DNA of 64,000 bases from Owenia fusiformis (lineage: Eukaryota; Annelida; Polychaeta; Sabellida; Oweniidae). The stretch lies in contig CAIIXF020000012.1 of the NCBI GenBank assembly GCA_903813345.2, positions 17,365,520-17,429,519 on the forward strand, read 5' to 3'. The notes beneath the pieces were generated by a model. That model was given only the letters and a program-made list of their open reading frames with translations. It made no database searches and had not been told where the DNA came from. Both the position numbers and the translations under genes were made by a program. Shown here piece after piece: positions 34,901 through 49,900 of the stretch (position 1 is the first letter of the stretch; every line of letters starts with the position of its first letter).

Positions 34901-37900
34901 TTTGACTGAAGACCTCAAATAAAACAAAAGACCTCAAGTAAAACAAAAAAAAGCCTCGAAACAAAACGTTTTTTGACAAAAAGCCTCAAATAAAACGTTT
35001 TATACACAAAAAAGCCTCGAAACAAAGCGCTTTTTGACTGAAGACCTCAAATAAAACAAAAGACCTCAAGTAAAACAAACAAAGCCTCGAAACAAAACGT
35101 TTTTTGACAAAAAGCCTCAAATAAAACGTTTTATACACAAAAAAGCCTCGAAACAAAGCGCTTTTTGACTGAAGACCTCAAATAAAACAAAAGACCTCAA
35201 GTAAAACAAAAAAAAGCCTCGAAACAAAACGTTTTTTGACAAAAAGCCTCAAATAAAACGTTTTATACACAAAAAAGCCTCGAAACAAAGCGCTTTTTGA
35301 CTGAAGACCTCAAATAAAACAAAAGACCTCAAGTAAAACAAACAAAGCCTCGAAACAAAACGTTTTTTGACAAAAAGCCTCAAATAAAACGTTTTATACA
35401 CAAAAAAGCCTCGAAACAAAGCGCTTTTTGACTGAAGACCTCAAATAAAACAAAAGACCTCAAGTAAAACAAAAAAAAGCCTCGAAACAAAACGTTTTTT
35501 GACAAAAAGCCTCAAATAAAACGTTTTATACACAAAAAAGCCTCGAAACAAAGCGCTTTTTGACTGAAGACCTCAAATAAAACAAAAGACCTCAAGTAAA
35601 ACAAACAAAGCCTCGAAACAAAACGTTTTTTGACAAAAAGCCTCAAATAAAACGTTTTATACACAAAAAAGCCTCGAAACAAAGCGCTTTTTGACTGAAG
35701 ACCTCAAATAAAACAAAAGACCTCAAGTAAAACAAAAAAAAGCCTCGAAACAAAACGTTTTTTGACAAAAAGCCTCAAATAAAACGTTTTATACACAAAA
35801 AAGCCTCGAAACAAAGCGCTTTTTGACTGAAGACCTCAAATAAAACAAAAGACCTCAAGTAAAACAAACAAAGCCTCGAAACAAAACGTTTTTTGACAAA
35901 AAGCCTCAAATAAAACGTTTTATACACAAAAAAGCCTCGAAACAAAGCGCTTTTTGACTGAAGACCTCAAATAAAACAAAAGACCTCAAGTAAAACAAAA
36001 AAAAGCCTCGAAACAAAACGTTTTTTTGACAAAAAGCCTCAAATAAAACGTTTTATACACAAAAAAGCCTCGAAACAAAGCGCTTTTTGACTGAAGACCT
36101 CAAATAAAACAAAAGACCTCAAGTAAAACAAACAAAGCCTCGAAACAAAACGTTTTTTGACAAAAAGCCTCAAATAAAACGTTTTATACACAAAAAAGCC
36201 TCGAAACAAAGCGCTTTTTGACTGAAGACCTCAAATAAAACAAAAGACCTCAAGTAAAACAAAAAAAAGCCTCGAAACAAAACGTTTTTTGACAAAAAGC
36301 CTCAAATAAAACGTTTTATACACAAAAAAGCCTCGAAACAAAGCGCTTTTTGACTGAAGACCTCAAATAAAACAAAAGACCTCAAGTAAAACAAACAAAG
36401 CCTCGAAACAAAACGTTTTTTGACAAAAAGCCTCAAATAAAACGTTTTATACACAAAAAAGCCTCGAAACAAAGCGCTTTTTGACTGAAGACCTCAAATA
36501 AAACAAAAGACCTCAAGTAAAACAAAAAAAAAGCCTCGAAACAAAACGTTTTTTGACAAAAAGCCTCAAATAAAACGTTTTATACACAAAAAAGCCTCGA
36601 AACAAAGCGCTTTTTGACTGAAGACCTCAAATAAAACAAAAGACCTCAAGTAAAACAAACAAAGCCTCGAAACAAAACGTTTTTTGACAAAAAGCCTCAA
36701 ATAAAACGTTTTATACACAAAAAAGCCTCGAAACAAAGCGCTTTTTGACTGAAGACCTCAAATAAAACAAAAGACCTCAAGTAAAACAAAAAAAAAGCCT
36801 CGAAACAAAACGTTTTTTGACAAAAAGCCTCAAATAAAACGTTTTATACACAAAAAAGCCTCGAAACAAAGCGCTTTTTGACTGAAGACCTCAAATAAAA
36901 CAAAAGACCTCAAGTAAAACAAACAAAGCCTCGAAACAAAACGTTTTTTGACAAAAAGCCTCAAATAAAACGTTTTATACACAAAAAAGCCTCGAAACAA
37001 AGCGCTTTTTGACTGAAGACCTCAAATAAAACAAAAGACCTCAAGTAAAACAAAAAAAAGCCTCGAAACAAAACGTTTTTTGACAAAAAGCCTCAAATAA
37101 AACGTTTTATACACAAAAAAGCCTCGAAACAAAGCGCTTTTTGACTGAAGACCTCAAATAAAACAAAAGACCTCAAGTAAAACAAACAAAGCCTCGAAAC
37201 AAAACGTTTTTTGACAAAAAGCCTCAAATAAAACGTTTTATACACAAAAAAGCCTCGAAACAAAGCGCTTTTTGACTGAAGACCTCAAATAAAACAAAAG
37301 ACCTCAAGTAAAACAAAAAAAAGCCTCGAAACAAAACGTTTTTTGACAAAAAGCCTCAAATAAAACGTTTTATACACAAAAAAGCCTCGAAACAAAGCGC
37401 TTTTTGACTGAAGACCTCAAATAAAACAAAAGACCTCAAGTAAAACAAACAAAGCCTCGAAACAAAACGTTTTTTGACAAAAAGCCTCAAATAAAACGTT
37501 TTATACACAAAAAAGCCTCGAAACAAAGCGCTTTTTGACTGAAGACCTCAAATAAAACAAAAGACCTCAAGTAAAACAAAAAAAAGCCTCGAAACAAAAC
37601 GTTTTTTGACAAAAAGCCTCAAATAAAACGTTTTATACACAAAAAAGCCTCGAAACAAAGCGCTTTTTGACTGAAGACCTCAAATAAAACAAAAGACCTC
37701 AAGTAAAACAAACAAAGCCTCGAAACAAAACGTTTTTTGACAAAAAGCCTCAAATAAAACGTTTTATACACAAAAAAGCCTCGAAACAAAGCGCTTTTTG
37801 ACTGAAGACCTCAAATAAAACAAAAGACCTCAAGTAAAACAAAAAAAAGCCTCGAAACAAAACGTTTTTTGACAAAAAGCCTCAAATAAAACGTTTTATA

Positions 37901-40900
37901 CACAAAAAAGCCTCGAAACAAAGCGCTTTTTGACTGAAGACCTCAAATAAAACAAAAGACCTCAAGTAAAACAAACAAAGCCTCGAAACAAAACGTTTTT
38001 TGACAAAAAGCCTCAAATAAAACGTTTTATACACAAAAAAAGCCTCGAAACAAAGCGCTTTTTGACTGAAGACCTCAAATAAAACAAAAGACCTCAAGTA
38101 AAACAAAAAAAAGCCTCGAAACAAAACGTTTTTTGACAAAAAGCCTCAAATAAAACGTTTTATACACAAAAAAGCCTCGAAACAAAGCGCTTTTTGACTG
38201 AAGACCTCAAATAAAACAAAAGACCTCAAGTAAAACAAACAAAGCCTCGAAACAAAACGTTTTTTGACAAAAAGCCTCAAATAAAACGTTTTATACACAA
38301 AAAAAGCCTCGAAACAAAGCGCTTTTTGACTGAAGACCTCAAATAAAACAAAAGACCTCAAGTAAAACAAAAAAAAAGCCTCGAAACAAAACGTTTTTTG
38401 ACAAAAAGCCTCAAATAAAACGTTTTATACACAAAAAAGCCTCGAAACAAAGCGCTTTTTGACTGAAGACCTCAAATAAAACAAAAGACCTCAAGTAAAA
38501 CAAACAAAGCCTCGAAACAAAACGTTTTTTGACAAAAAGCCTCAAATAAAACGTTTTATACACAAAAAAGCCTCGAAACAAAGCGCTTTTTGACTGAAGA
38601 CCTCAAATAAAACAAAAGACCTCAAGTAAAACAAAAAAAAGCCTCGAAACAAAACGTTTTTTGACAAAAAGCCTCAAATAAAACGTTTTATACACAAAAA
38701 AGCCTCGAAACAAAGCGCTTTTTGACTGAAGACCTCAAATAAAACAAAAGACCTCAAGTAAAACAAACAAAGCCTCGAAACAAAACGTTTTTTGACAAAA
38801 AGCCTCAAATAAAACGTTTTATACACAAAAAAGCCTCGAAACAAAGCGCTTTTTGACTGAAGACCTCAAATAAAACAAAAGACCTCAAGTAAAACAAAAA
38901 AAAGCCTCGAAACAAAACGTTTTTTGACAAAAAGCCTCAAATAAAACGTTTTATACACAAAAAAGCCTCGAAACAAAGCGCTTTTTGACTGAAGACCTCA
39001 AATAAAACAAAAGACCTCAAGTAAAACAAACAAAGCCTCGAAACAAAACGTTTTTTGACAAAAAGCCTCAAATAAAACGTTTTATACACAAAAAAGCCTC
39101 GAAACAAAGCGCTTTTTGACTGAAGACCTCAAATAAAACAAAAGACCTCAAGTAAAACAAAAAAAAGCCTCGAAACAAAACGTTTTTTGACAAAAAGCCT
39201 CAAATAAAACGTTTTATACACAAAAAAAGCCTCGAAACAAAGCGCTTTTTGACTGAAGACCTCAAATAAAACAAAAGACCTCAAGTAAAACAAACAAAGC
39301 CTCGAAACAAAACGTTTTTTGACAAAAAGCCTCAAATAAAACGTTTTATACACAAAAAAGCCTCGAAACAAAGCGCTTTTTGACTGAAGACCTCAAATAA
39401 AACAAAAGACCTCAAGTAAAACAAAAAAAAGCCTCGAAACAAAACGTTTTTTGACAAAAAGCCTCAAATAAAACGTTTTATACACAAAAAAGCCTCGAAA
39501 CAAAGCGCTTTTTGACTGAAGACCTCAAATAAAACAAAAGACCTCAAGTAAAACAAACAAAGCCTCGAAACAAAACGTTTTTTGACAAAAAGCCTCAAAT
39601 AAAACGTTTTATACACAAAAAAGCCTCGAAACAAAGCGCTTTTTGACTGAAGACCTCAAATAAAACAAAAGACCTCAAGTAAAACAAAAAAAAGCCTCGA
39701 AACAAAACGTTTTTTGACAAAAAGCCTCAAATAAAACGTTTTATACACAAAAAAAGCCTCGAAACAAAGCGCTTTTTGACTGAAGACCTCAAATAAAACA
39801 AAAGACCTCAAGTAAAACAAACAAAGCCTCGAAACAAAACGTTTTTTGACAAAAGCCTCAAATAAAACGTTTTATACACAAAAAAGCCTCGAAACAAAGC
39901 GCTTTTTGACTGAAGACCTCAAATAAAACAAAAGACCTCAAGTAAAACAAAAAAAAGCCTCGAAACAAAACGTTTTTTGACAAAAAGCCTCAAATAAAAC
40001 GTTTTATACACAAAAAAGCCTCGAAACAAAGCGCTTTTTGACTGAAGACCTCAAATAAAACAAAAGACCTCAAGTAAAACAAACAAAGCCTCGAAACAAA
40101 ACGTTTTTTGACAAAAAGCCTCAAATAAAACGTTTTATACACAAAAAAGCCTCGAAACAAAGCGCTTTTTGACTGAAGACCTCAAATAAAACAAAAGACC
40201 TCAAGTAAAACAAAAAAAAGCCTCGAAACAAAACGTTTTTTGACAAAAAGCCTCAAATAAAACGTTTTATACACAAAAAAGCCTCGAAACAAAGCGCTTT
40301 TTGACTGAAGACCTCAAATAAAACAAAAGACCTCAAGTAAAACAAACAAAGCCTCGAAACAAAACGTTTTTTGACAAAAAGCCTCAAATAAAACGTTTTA
40401 TACACAAAAAAGCCTCGAAACAAAGCGCTTTTTGACTGAAGACCTCAAATAAAACAAAAGACCTCAAGTAAAACAAAAAAAAGCCTCGAAACAAAACGTT
40501 TTTTGACAAAAAGCCTCAAATAAAACGTTTTATACACAAAAAAGCCTCGAAACAAAGCGCTTTTTGACTGAAGACCTCAAATAAAACAAAAGACCTCAAG
40601 TAAAACAAACAAAGCCTCGAAACAAAACGTTTTTTGACAAAAAGCCTCAAATAAAACGTTTTATACACAAAAAAGCCTCGAAACAAAGCGCTTTTTGACT
40701 GAAGACCTCAAATAAAACAAAAGACCTCAAGTAAAACAAAAAAAAGCCTCGAAACAAAACGTTTTTTGACAAAAAGCCTCAAATAAAACGTTTTATACAC
40801 AAAAAAGCCTCGAAACAAAGCGCTTTTTGACTGAAGACCTCAAATAAAACAAAAGACCTCAAGTAAAACAAACAAAGCCTCGAAACAAAACGTTTTTTGA

Positions 40901-43900
40901 CAAAAAGCCTCAAATAAAACGTTTTATACACAAAAAAGCCTCGAAACAAAGCGCTTTTTGACTGAAGACCTCAAATAAAACAAAAGACCTCAAGTAAAAC
41001 AAAAAAAAGCCTCGAAACAAAACGTTTTTTGACAAAAAGCCTCAAATAAAACGTTTTATACACAAAAAAAGCCTCGAAACAAAGCGCTTTTTGACTGAAG
41101 ACCTCAAATAAAACAAAAGACCTCAAGTAAAACAAACAAAGCCTCGAAACAAAACGTTTTTTGACAAAAAGCCTCAAATAAAACGTTTTATACACAAAAA
41201 AGCCTCGAAACAAAGCGCTTTTTGACTGAAGACCTCAAATAAAACAAAAGACCTCAAGTAAAACAAAAAAAAGCCTCGAAACAAAACGTTTTTTGACAAA
41301 AAGCCTCAAATAAAACGTTTTATACACAAAAAAGCCTCGAAACAAAGCGCTTTTTGACTGAAGACCTCAAATAAAACAAAAGACCTCAAGTAAAACAAAC
41401 AAAGCCTCGAAACAAAACGTTTTTTGACAAAAAGCCTCAAATAAAACGTTTTATACACAAAAAAGCCTCGAAACAAAGCGCTTTTTGACTGAAGACCTCA
41501 AATAAAACAAAAGACCTCAAGTAAAACAAAAAAAAGCCTCGAAACAAAACGTTTTTTGACAAAAAGCCTCAAATAAAACGTTTTATACACAAAAAAGCCT
41601 CGAAACAAAGCGCTTTTTGACTGAAGACCTCAAATAAAACAAAAGACCTCAAGTAAAACAAACAAAGCCTCGAAACAAAACGTTTTTTGACAAAAAGCCT
41701 CAAATAAAACGTTTTATACACAAAAAAGCCTCGAAACAAAGCGCTTTTTGACTGAAGACCTCAAATAAAACAAAAGACCTCAAGTAAAACAAAAAAAAGC
41801 CTCGAAACAAAACGTTTTTTGACAAAAAGCCTCAAATAAAACGTTTTATACACAAAAAAGCCTCGAAACAAAGCGCTTTTTGACTGAAGACCTCAAATAA
41901 AACAAAAGACCTCAAGTAAAACAAACAAAGCCTCGAAACAAAACGTTTTTTGACAAAAAGCCTCAAATAAAACGTTTTATACACAAAAAAGCCTCGAAAC
42001 AAAGCGCTTTTTGACTGAAGACCTCAAATAAAACAAAAGACCTCAAGTAAAACAAAAAAAAAGCCTCGAAACAAAACGTTTTTTGACAAAAAGCCTCAAA
42101 TAAAACGTTTTATACACAAAAAAAGCCTCGAAACAAAGCGCTTTTTGACTGAAGACCTCAAATAAACAAAAGACCTCAAGTAAAACAAACAAAGCCTCGA
42201 AACAAAACGTTTTTTGACAAAAAGCCTCAAATAAAACGTTTTATACACAAAAAAGCCTCGAAACAAAGCGCTTTTTGACTGAAGACCTCAAATAAAACAA
42301 AAGACCTCAAGTAAAACAAAAAAAAGCCTCGAAACAAAACGTTTTTTGACAAAAAGCCTCAAATAAAACGTTTTATACACAAAAAAGCCTCGAAACAAAG
42401 CGCTTTTTGACTGAAGACCTCAAATAAAACAAAAGACCTCAAGTAAAACAAACAAAGCCTCGAAACAAAACGTTTTTTGACAAAAAGCCTCAAATAAAAC
42501 GTTTTATACACAAAAAAGCCTCGAAACAAAGCGCTTTTTGACTGAAGACCTCAAATAAAACAAAAGACCTCAAGTAAAACAAAAAAAAGCCTCGAAACAA
42601 AACGTTTTTTGACAAAAAGCCTCAAATAAAACGTTTTATACACAAAAAAGCCTCGAAACAAAGCGCTTTTTGACTGAAGACCTCAAATAAAACAAAAGAC
42701 CTCAAGTAAAACAAACAAAGCCTCGAAACAAAACGTTTTTTGACAAAAAGCCTCAAATAAAACGTTTTATACACAAAAAAGCCTCGAAACAAAGCGCTTT
42801 TTGACTGAAGACCTCAAATAAAACAAAAGACCTCAAGTAAAACAAAAAAAAAGCCTCGAAACAAAACGTTTTTTGACAAAAAGCCTCAAATAAAACGTTT
42901 TATACACAAAAAAGCCTCGAAACAAAGCGCTTTTTGACTGAAGACCTCAAATAAAACAAAAGACCTCAAGTAAAACAAACAAAGCCTCGAAACAAAACGT
43001 TTTTTGACAAAAAGCCTCAAATAAAACGTTTTATACACAAAAAAGCCTCGAAACAAAGCGCTTTTTGACTGAAGACCTCAAATAAAACAAAAGACCTCAA
43101 GTAAAACAAAAAAAAGCCTCGAAACAAAACGTTTTTTGACAAAAAGCCTCAAATAAAACGTTTTATACACAAAAAAGCCTCGAAACAAAGCGCTTTTTGA
43201 CTGAAGACCTCAAATAAAACAAAAGACCTCAAGTAAAACAAACAAAGCCTCGAAACAAAACGTTTTTTGACAAAAAGCCTCAAATAAAACGTTTTATACA
43301 CAAAAAAGCCTCGAAACAAAGCGCTTTTTGACTGAAGACCTCAAATAAAACAAAAGACCTCAAGTAAAACAAAAAAAAGCCTCGAAACAAAACGTTTTTT
43401 GACAAAAAGCCTCAAATAAAACGTTTTATACACAAAAAAGCCTCGAAACAAAGCGCTTTTTGACTGAAGACCTCAAATAAAACAAAAGACCTCAAGTAAA
43501 ACAAACAAAGCCTCGAAACAAAACGTTTTTTGACAAAAAGCCTCAAATAAAACGTTTTATACACAAAAAAGCCTCGAAACAAAGCGCTTTTTGACTGAAG
43601 ACCTCAAATAAAACAAAAGACCTCAAGTAAAACAAAAAAAAGCCTCGAAACAAAACGTTTTTTGACAAAAAGCCTCAAATAAAACGTTTTATACACAAAA
43701 AAGCCTCGAAACAAAGCGCTTTTTGACTGAAGACCTCAAATAAAACAAAAGACCTCAAGTAAAACAAACAAAGCCTCGAAACAAAACGTTTTTTGACAAA
43801 AAGCCTCAAATAAAACGTTTTATACACAAAAAAGCCTCGAAACAAAGCGCTTTTTGACTGAAGACCTCAAATAAAACAAAAGACCTCAAGTAAAACAAAA

Positions 43901-46900
43901 AAAAGCCTCGAAACAAAACGTTTTTTGACAAAAAGCCTCAAATAAAACGTTTTATACACAAAAAAGCCTCGAAACAAAGCGCTTTTTGACTGAAGACCTC
44001 AAATAAAACAAAAGACCTCAAGTAAAACAAACAAAGCCTCGAAACAAAACGTTTTTTGACAAAAAGCCTCAAATAAAACGTTTTATACACAAAAAAGCCT
44101 CGAAACAAAGCGCTTTTTGACTGAAGACCTCAAATAAAACAAAAGACCTCAAGTAAAACAAAAAAAAGCCTCGAAACAAAACGTTTTTTGACAAAAAGCC
44201 TCAAATAAAACGTTTTATACACAAAAAAGCCTCGAAACAAAGCGCTTTTTGACTGAAGACCTCAAATAAAACAAAAGACCTCAAGTAAAACAAACAAAGC
44301 CTCGAAACAAAACGTTTTTTGACAAAAAGCCTCAAATAAAACGTTTTATACACAAAAAAGCCTCGAAACAAAGCGCTTTTTGACTGAAGACCTCAAATAA
44401 AACAAAAGACCTCAAGTAAAACAAAAAAAAGCCTCGAAACAAAACGTTTTTTGACAAAAAGCCTCAAATAAAACGTTTTATACACAAAAAAGCCTCGAAA
44501 CAAAGCGCTTTTTGACTGAAGACCTCAAATAAAACAAAAGACCTCAAGTAAAACAAACAAAGCCTCGAAACAAAACGTTTTTTGACAAAAAGCCTCAAAT
44601 AAAACGTTTTATACACAAAAAAGCCTCGAAACAAAGCGCTTTTTGACTGAAGACCTCAAATAAAACAAAAGACCTCAAGTAAAACAAAAAAAAGCCTCGA
44701 AACAAAACGTTTTTTGACAAAAAGCCTCAAATAAAACGTTTTATACACAAAAAAGCCTCGAAACAAAGCGCTTTTTGACTGAAGACCTCAAATAAAACAA
44801 AAGACCTCAAGTAAAACAAACAAAGCCTCGAAACAAAACGTTTTTTGACAAAAAGCCTCAAATAAAACGTTTTATACACAAAAAAGCCTCGAAACAAAGC
44901 GCTTTTTGACTGAAGACCTCAAATAAACAAAAGACCTCAAGTAAAACAAAAAAAAGCCTCGAAACAAAACGTTTTTTGACAAAAAGCCTCAAATAAAACG
45001 TTTTATACACAAAAAAGCCTCGAAACAAAGCGCTTTTTGACTGAAGACCTCAAATAAAACAAAAGACCTCAAGTAAAACAAACAAAGCCTCGAAACAAAA
45101 CGTTTTTTGACAAAAAGCCTCAAATAAAACGTTTTATACACAAAAAAGCCTCGAAACAAAGCGCTTTTTGACTGAAGACCTCAAATAAAACAAAAGACCT
45201 CAAGTAAAACAAAAAAAAGCCTCGAAACAAAACGTTTTTTGACAAAAAGCCTCAAATAAAACGTTTTATACACAAAAAAGCCTCGAAACAAAGCGCTTTT
45301 TGACTGAAGACCTCAAATAAAACAAAAGACCTCAAGTAAAACAAACAAAGCCTCGAAACAAAACGTTTTTTGACAAAAAGCCTCAAATAAAACGTTTTAT
45401 ACACAAAAAAGCCTCGAAACAAAGCGCTTTTTGACTGAAGACCTCAAATAAAACAAAAGACCTCAAGTAAAACAAAAAAAAGCCTCGAAACAAAACGTTT
45501 TTTGACAAAAAGCCTCAAATAAAACGTTTTATACACAAAAAAGCCTCGAAACAAAGCGCTTTTTGACTGAAGACCTCAAATAAAACAAAAGACCTCAAGT
45601 AAAACAAACAAAGCCTCGAAACAAAACGTTTTTTGACAAAAAGCCTCAAATAAAACGTTTTATACACAAAAAAGCCTCGAAACAAAGCGCTTTTTGACTG
45701 AAGACCTCAAATAAAACAAAAGACCTCAAGTAAAACAAAAAAAAGCCTCGAAACAAAACGTTTTTTGACAAAAAGCCTCAAATAAAACGTTTTATACACA
45801 AAAAAGCCTCGAAACAAAGCGCTTTTTGACTGAAGACCTCAAATAAAACAAAAGACCTCAAGTAAAACAAACAAAGCCTCGAAACAAAACGTTTTTTGAC
45901 AAAAAGCCTCAAATAAAACGTTTTATACACAAAAAAGCCTCGAAACAAAGCGCTTTTTGACTGAAGACCTCAAATAAAACAAAAGACCTCAAGTAAAACA
46001 AAAAAAAGCCTCGAAACAAAACGTTTTTTGACAAAAAGCCTCAAATAAAACGTTTTATACACAAAAAAGCCTCGAAACAAAGCGCTTTTTGACTGAAGAC
46101 CTCAAATAAAACAAAAGACCTCAAGTAAAACAAACAAAGCCTCGAAACAAAACGTTTTTTGACAAAAAGCCTCAAATAAAACGTTTTATACACAAAAAAG
46201 CCTCGAAACAAAGCGCTTTTTGACTGAAGACCTCAAATAAAACAAAAGACCTCAAGTAAAACAAAAAAAAGCCTCGAAACAAAACGTTTTTTGACAAAAA
46301 GCCTCAAATAAAACGTTTTATACACAAAAAAGCCTCGAAACAAAGCGCTTTTTGACTGAAGACCTCAAATAAAACAAAAGACCTCAAGTAAAACAAACAA
46401 AGCCTCGAAACAAAACGTTTTTTGACAAAAAGCCTCAAATAAAACGTTTTATACACAAAAAAGCCTCGAAACAAAGCGCTTTTTGACTGAAGACCTCAAA
46501 TAAAACAAAAGACCTCAAGTAAAACAAAAAAAAGCCTCGAAACAAAACGTTTTTTGACAAAAAGCCTCAAATAAAACGTTTTATACACAAAAAAGCCTCG
46601 AAACAAAGCGCTTTTTGACTGAAGACCTCAAATAAAACAAAAGACCTCAAGTAAAACAAACAAAGCCTCGAAACAAAACGTTTTTTGACAAAAAGCCTCA
46701 AATAAAACGTTTTATACACAAAAAAGCCTCGAAACAAAGCGCTTTTTGACTGAAGACCTCAAATAAAACAAAAGACCTCAAGTAAAACAAAAAAAAGCCT
46801 CGAAACAAAACGTTTTTTGACAAAAAGCCTCAAATAAAACGTTTTATACACAAAAAAGCCTCGAAACAAAGCGCTTTTTGACTGAAGACCTCAAATAAAA

Positions 46901-49900
46901 CAAAAGACCTCAAGTAAAACAAACAAAGCCTCGAAACAAAACGTTTTTTGACAAAAAGCCTCAAATAAAACGTTTTATACACAAAAAAGCCTCGAAACAA
47001 AGCGCTTTTTGACTGAAGACCTCAAATAAAACAAAAGACCTCAAGTAAAACAAAAAAAAGCCTCGAAACAAAACGTTTTTTGACAAAAAGCCTCAAATAA
47101 AACGTTTTATACACAAAAAAGCCTCGAAACAAAGCGCTTTTTGACTGAAGACCTCAAATAAAACAAAAGACCTCAAGTAAAACAAACAAAGCCTCGAAAC
47201 AAAACGTTTTTTGACAAAAAGCCTCAAATAAAACGTTTTATACACAAAAAAGCCTCGAAACAAAGCGCTTTTTGACTGAAGACCTCAAATAAAACAAAAG
47301 ACCTCAAGTAAAACAAAAAAAAGCCTCGAAACAAAACGTTTTTTGACAAAAAGCCTCAAATAAAACGTTTTATACACAAAAAAGCCTCGAAACAAAGCGC
47401 TTTTTGACTGAAGACCTCAAATAAAACAAAAGACCTCAAGTAAAACAAACAAAGCCTCGAAACAAAACGTTTTTTGACAAAAAGCCTCAAATAAAACGTT
47501 TTATACACAAAAAAGCCTCGAAACAAAGCGCTTTTTGACTGAAGACCTCAAATAAAACAAAAGACCTCAAGTAAAACAAAAAAAAGCCTCGAAACAAAAC
47601 GTTTTTTGACAAAAAGCCTCAAATAAAACGTTTTATACACAAAAAAGCCTCGAAACAAAGCGCTTTTTGACTGAAGACCTCAAATAAAACAAAAGACCTC
47701 AAGTAAAACAAACAAAGCCTCGAAACAAAACGTTTTTTGACAAAAAGCCTCAAATAAAACGTTTTATACACAAAAAAGCCTCGAAACAAAGCGCTTTTTG
47801 ACTGAAGACCTCAAATAAAACAAAAGACCTCAAGTAAAACAAAAAAAAGCCTCGAAACAAAACGTTTTTTGACAAAAAGCCTCAAATAAAACGTTTTATA
47901 CACAAAAAAGCCTCGAAACAAAGCGCTTTTTGACTGAAGACCTCAAATAAAACAAAAGACCTCAAGTAAAACAAACAAAGCCTCGAAACAAAACGTTTTT
48001 TGACAAAAAGCCTCAAATAAAACGTTTTATACACAAAAAAGCCTCGAAACAAAGCGCTTTTTGACTGAAGACCTCAAATAAAACAAAAGACCTCAAGTAA
48101 AACAAAAAAAAGCCTCGAAACAAAACGTTTTTTGACAAAAAGCCTCAAATAAAACGTTTTATACACAAAAAAGCCTCGAAACAAAGCGCTTTTTGACTGA
48201 AGACCTCAAATAAAACAAAAGACCTCAAGTAAAACAAACAAAGCCTCGAAACAAAACGTTTTTTGACAAAAAGCCTCAAATAAAACGTTTTATACACAAA
48301 AAAGCCTCGAAACAAAGCGCTTTTTGACTGAAGACCTCAAATAAAACAAAAGACCTCAAGTAAAACAAAAAAAAGCCTCGAAACAAAACGTTTTTTGACA
48401 AAAAGCCTCAAATAAAACGTTTTATACACAAAAAAGCCTCGAAACAAAGCGCTTTTTGACTGAAGACCTCAAATAAAACAAAAGACCTCAAGTAAAACAA
48501 ACAAAGCCTCGAAACAAAACGTTTTTTGACAAAAAGCCTCAAATAAAACGTTTTATACACAAAAAAGCCTCGAAACAAAGCGCTTTTTGACTGAAGACCT
48601 CAAATAAAACAAAAGACCTCAAGTAAAACAAAAAAAAAGCCTCGAAACAAAACGTTTTTTGACAAAAAGCCTCAAATAAAACGTTTTATACACAAAAAAG
48701 CCTCGAAACAAAGCGCTTTTTGACTGAAGACCTCAAATAAAACAAAAGACCTCAAGTAAAACAAACAAAGCCTCGAAACAAAACGTTTTTTGACAAAAAG
48801 CCTCAAATAAAACGTTTTATACACAAAAAAGCCTCGAAACAAAGCGCTTTTTGACTGAAGACCTCAAATAAAACAAAAGACCTCAAGTAAAACAAAAAAA
48901 AGCCTCGAAACAAAACGTTTTTTGACAAAAAGCCTCAAATAAAACGTTTTATACACAAAAAAGCCTCGAAACAAAGCGCTTTTTGACTGAAGACCTCAAA
49001 TAAAACAAAAGACCTCAAGTAAAACAAACAAAGCCTCGAAACAAAACGTTTTTTGACAAAAAGCCTCAAATAAAACGTTTTATACACAAAAAAGCCTCGA
49101 AACAAAGCGCTTTTTGACTGAAGACCTCAAATAAAACAAAAGACCTCAAGTAAAACAAAAAAAAGCCTCGAAACAAAACGTTTTTTGACAAAAAGCCTCA
49201 AATAAAACGTTTTATACACAAAAAAGCCTCGAAACAAAGCGCTTTTTGACTGAAGACCTCAAATAAAACAAAAGACCTCAAGTAAAACAAACAAAGCCTC
49301 GAAACAAAACGTTTTTTGACAAAAAGCCTCAAATAAAACGTTTTATACACAAAAAAGCCTCGAAACAAAGCGCTTTTTGACTGAAGACCTCAAATAAAAC
49401 AAAAGACCTCAAGTAAAACAAAAAAAAGCCTCGAAACAAAACGTTTTTTGACAAAAAGCCTCAAATAAAACGTTTTATACACAAAAAAGCCTCGAAACAA
49501 AGCGCTTTTTGACTGAAGACCTCAAATAAAACAAAAGACCTCAAGTAAAACAAACAAAGCCTCGAAACAAAACGTTTTTTGACAAAAAGCCTCAAATAAA
49601 ACGTTTTATACACAAAAAAGCCTCGAAACAAAGCGCTTTTTGACTGAAGACCTCAAATAAAACAAAAGACCTCAAGTAAAACAAAAAAAAGCCTCGAAAC
49701 AAAACGTTTTTTGACAAAAAGCCTCAAATAAAACGTTTTATACACAAAAAAGCCTCGAAACAAAGCGCTTTTTGACTGAAGACCTCAAATAAAACAAAAG
49801 ACCTCAAGTAAAACAAACAAAGCCTCGAAACAAAACGTTTTTTGACAAAAAGCCTCAAATAAAACGTTTTATACACAAAAAAGCCTCGAAACAAAGCGCT

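Noticed and set aside
32808-41213. Repeated minus-strand ORFs of about 80 codons (FYLRLFVKKRFVSRL-type) in the satellite
   Set aside because: They appear only where a one-base homopolymer insertion restores the frame (32900, 38034, 38300, 39224, 41064). The 263-bp period is not divisible by three and the normal units close the frame. These are not genes.
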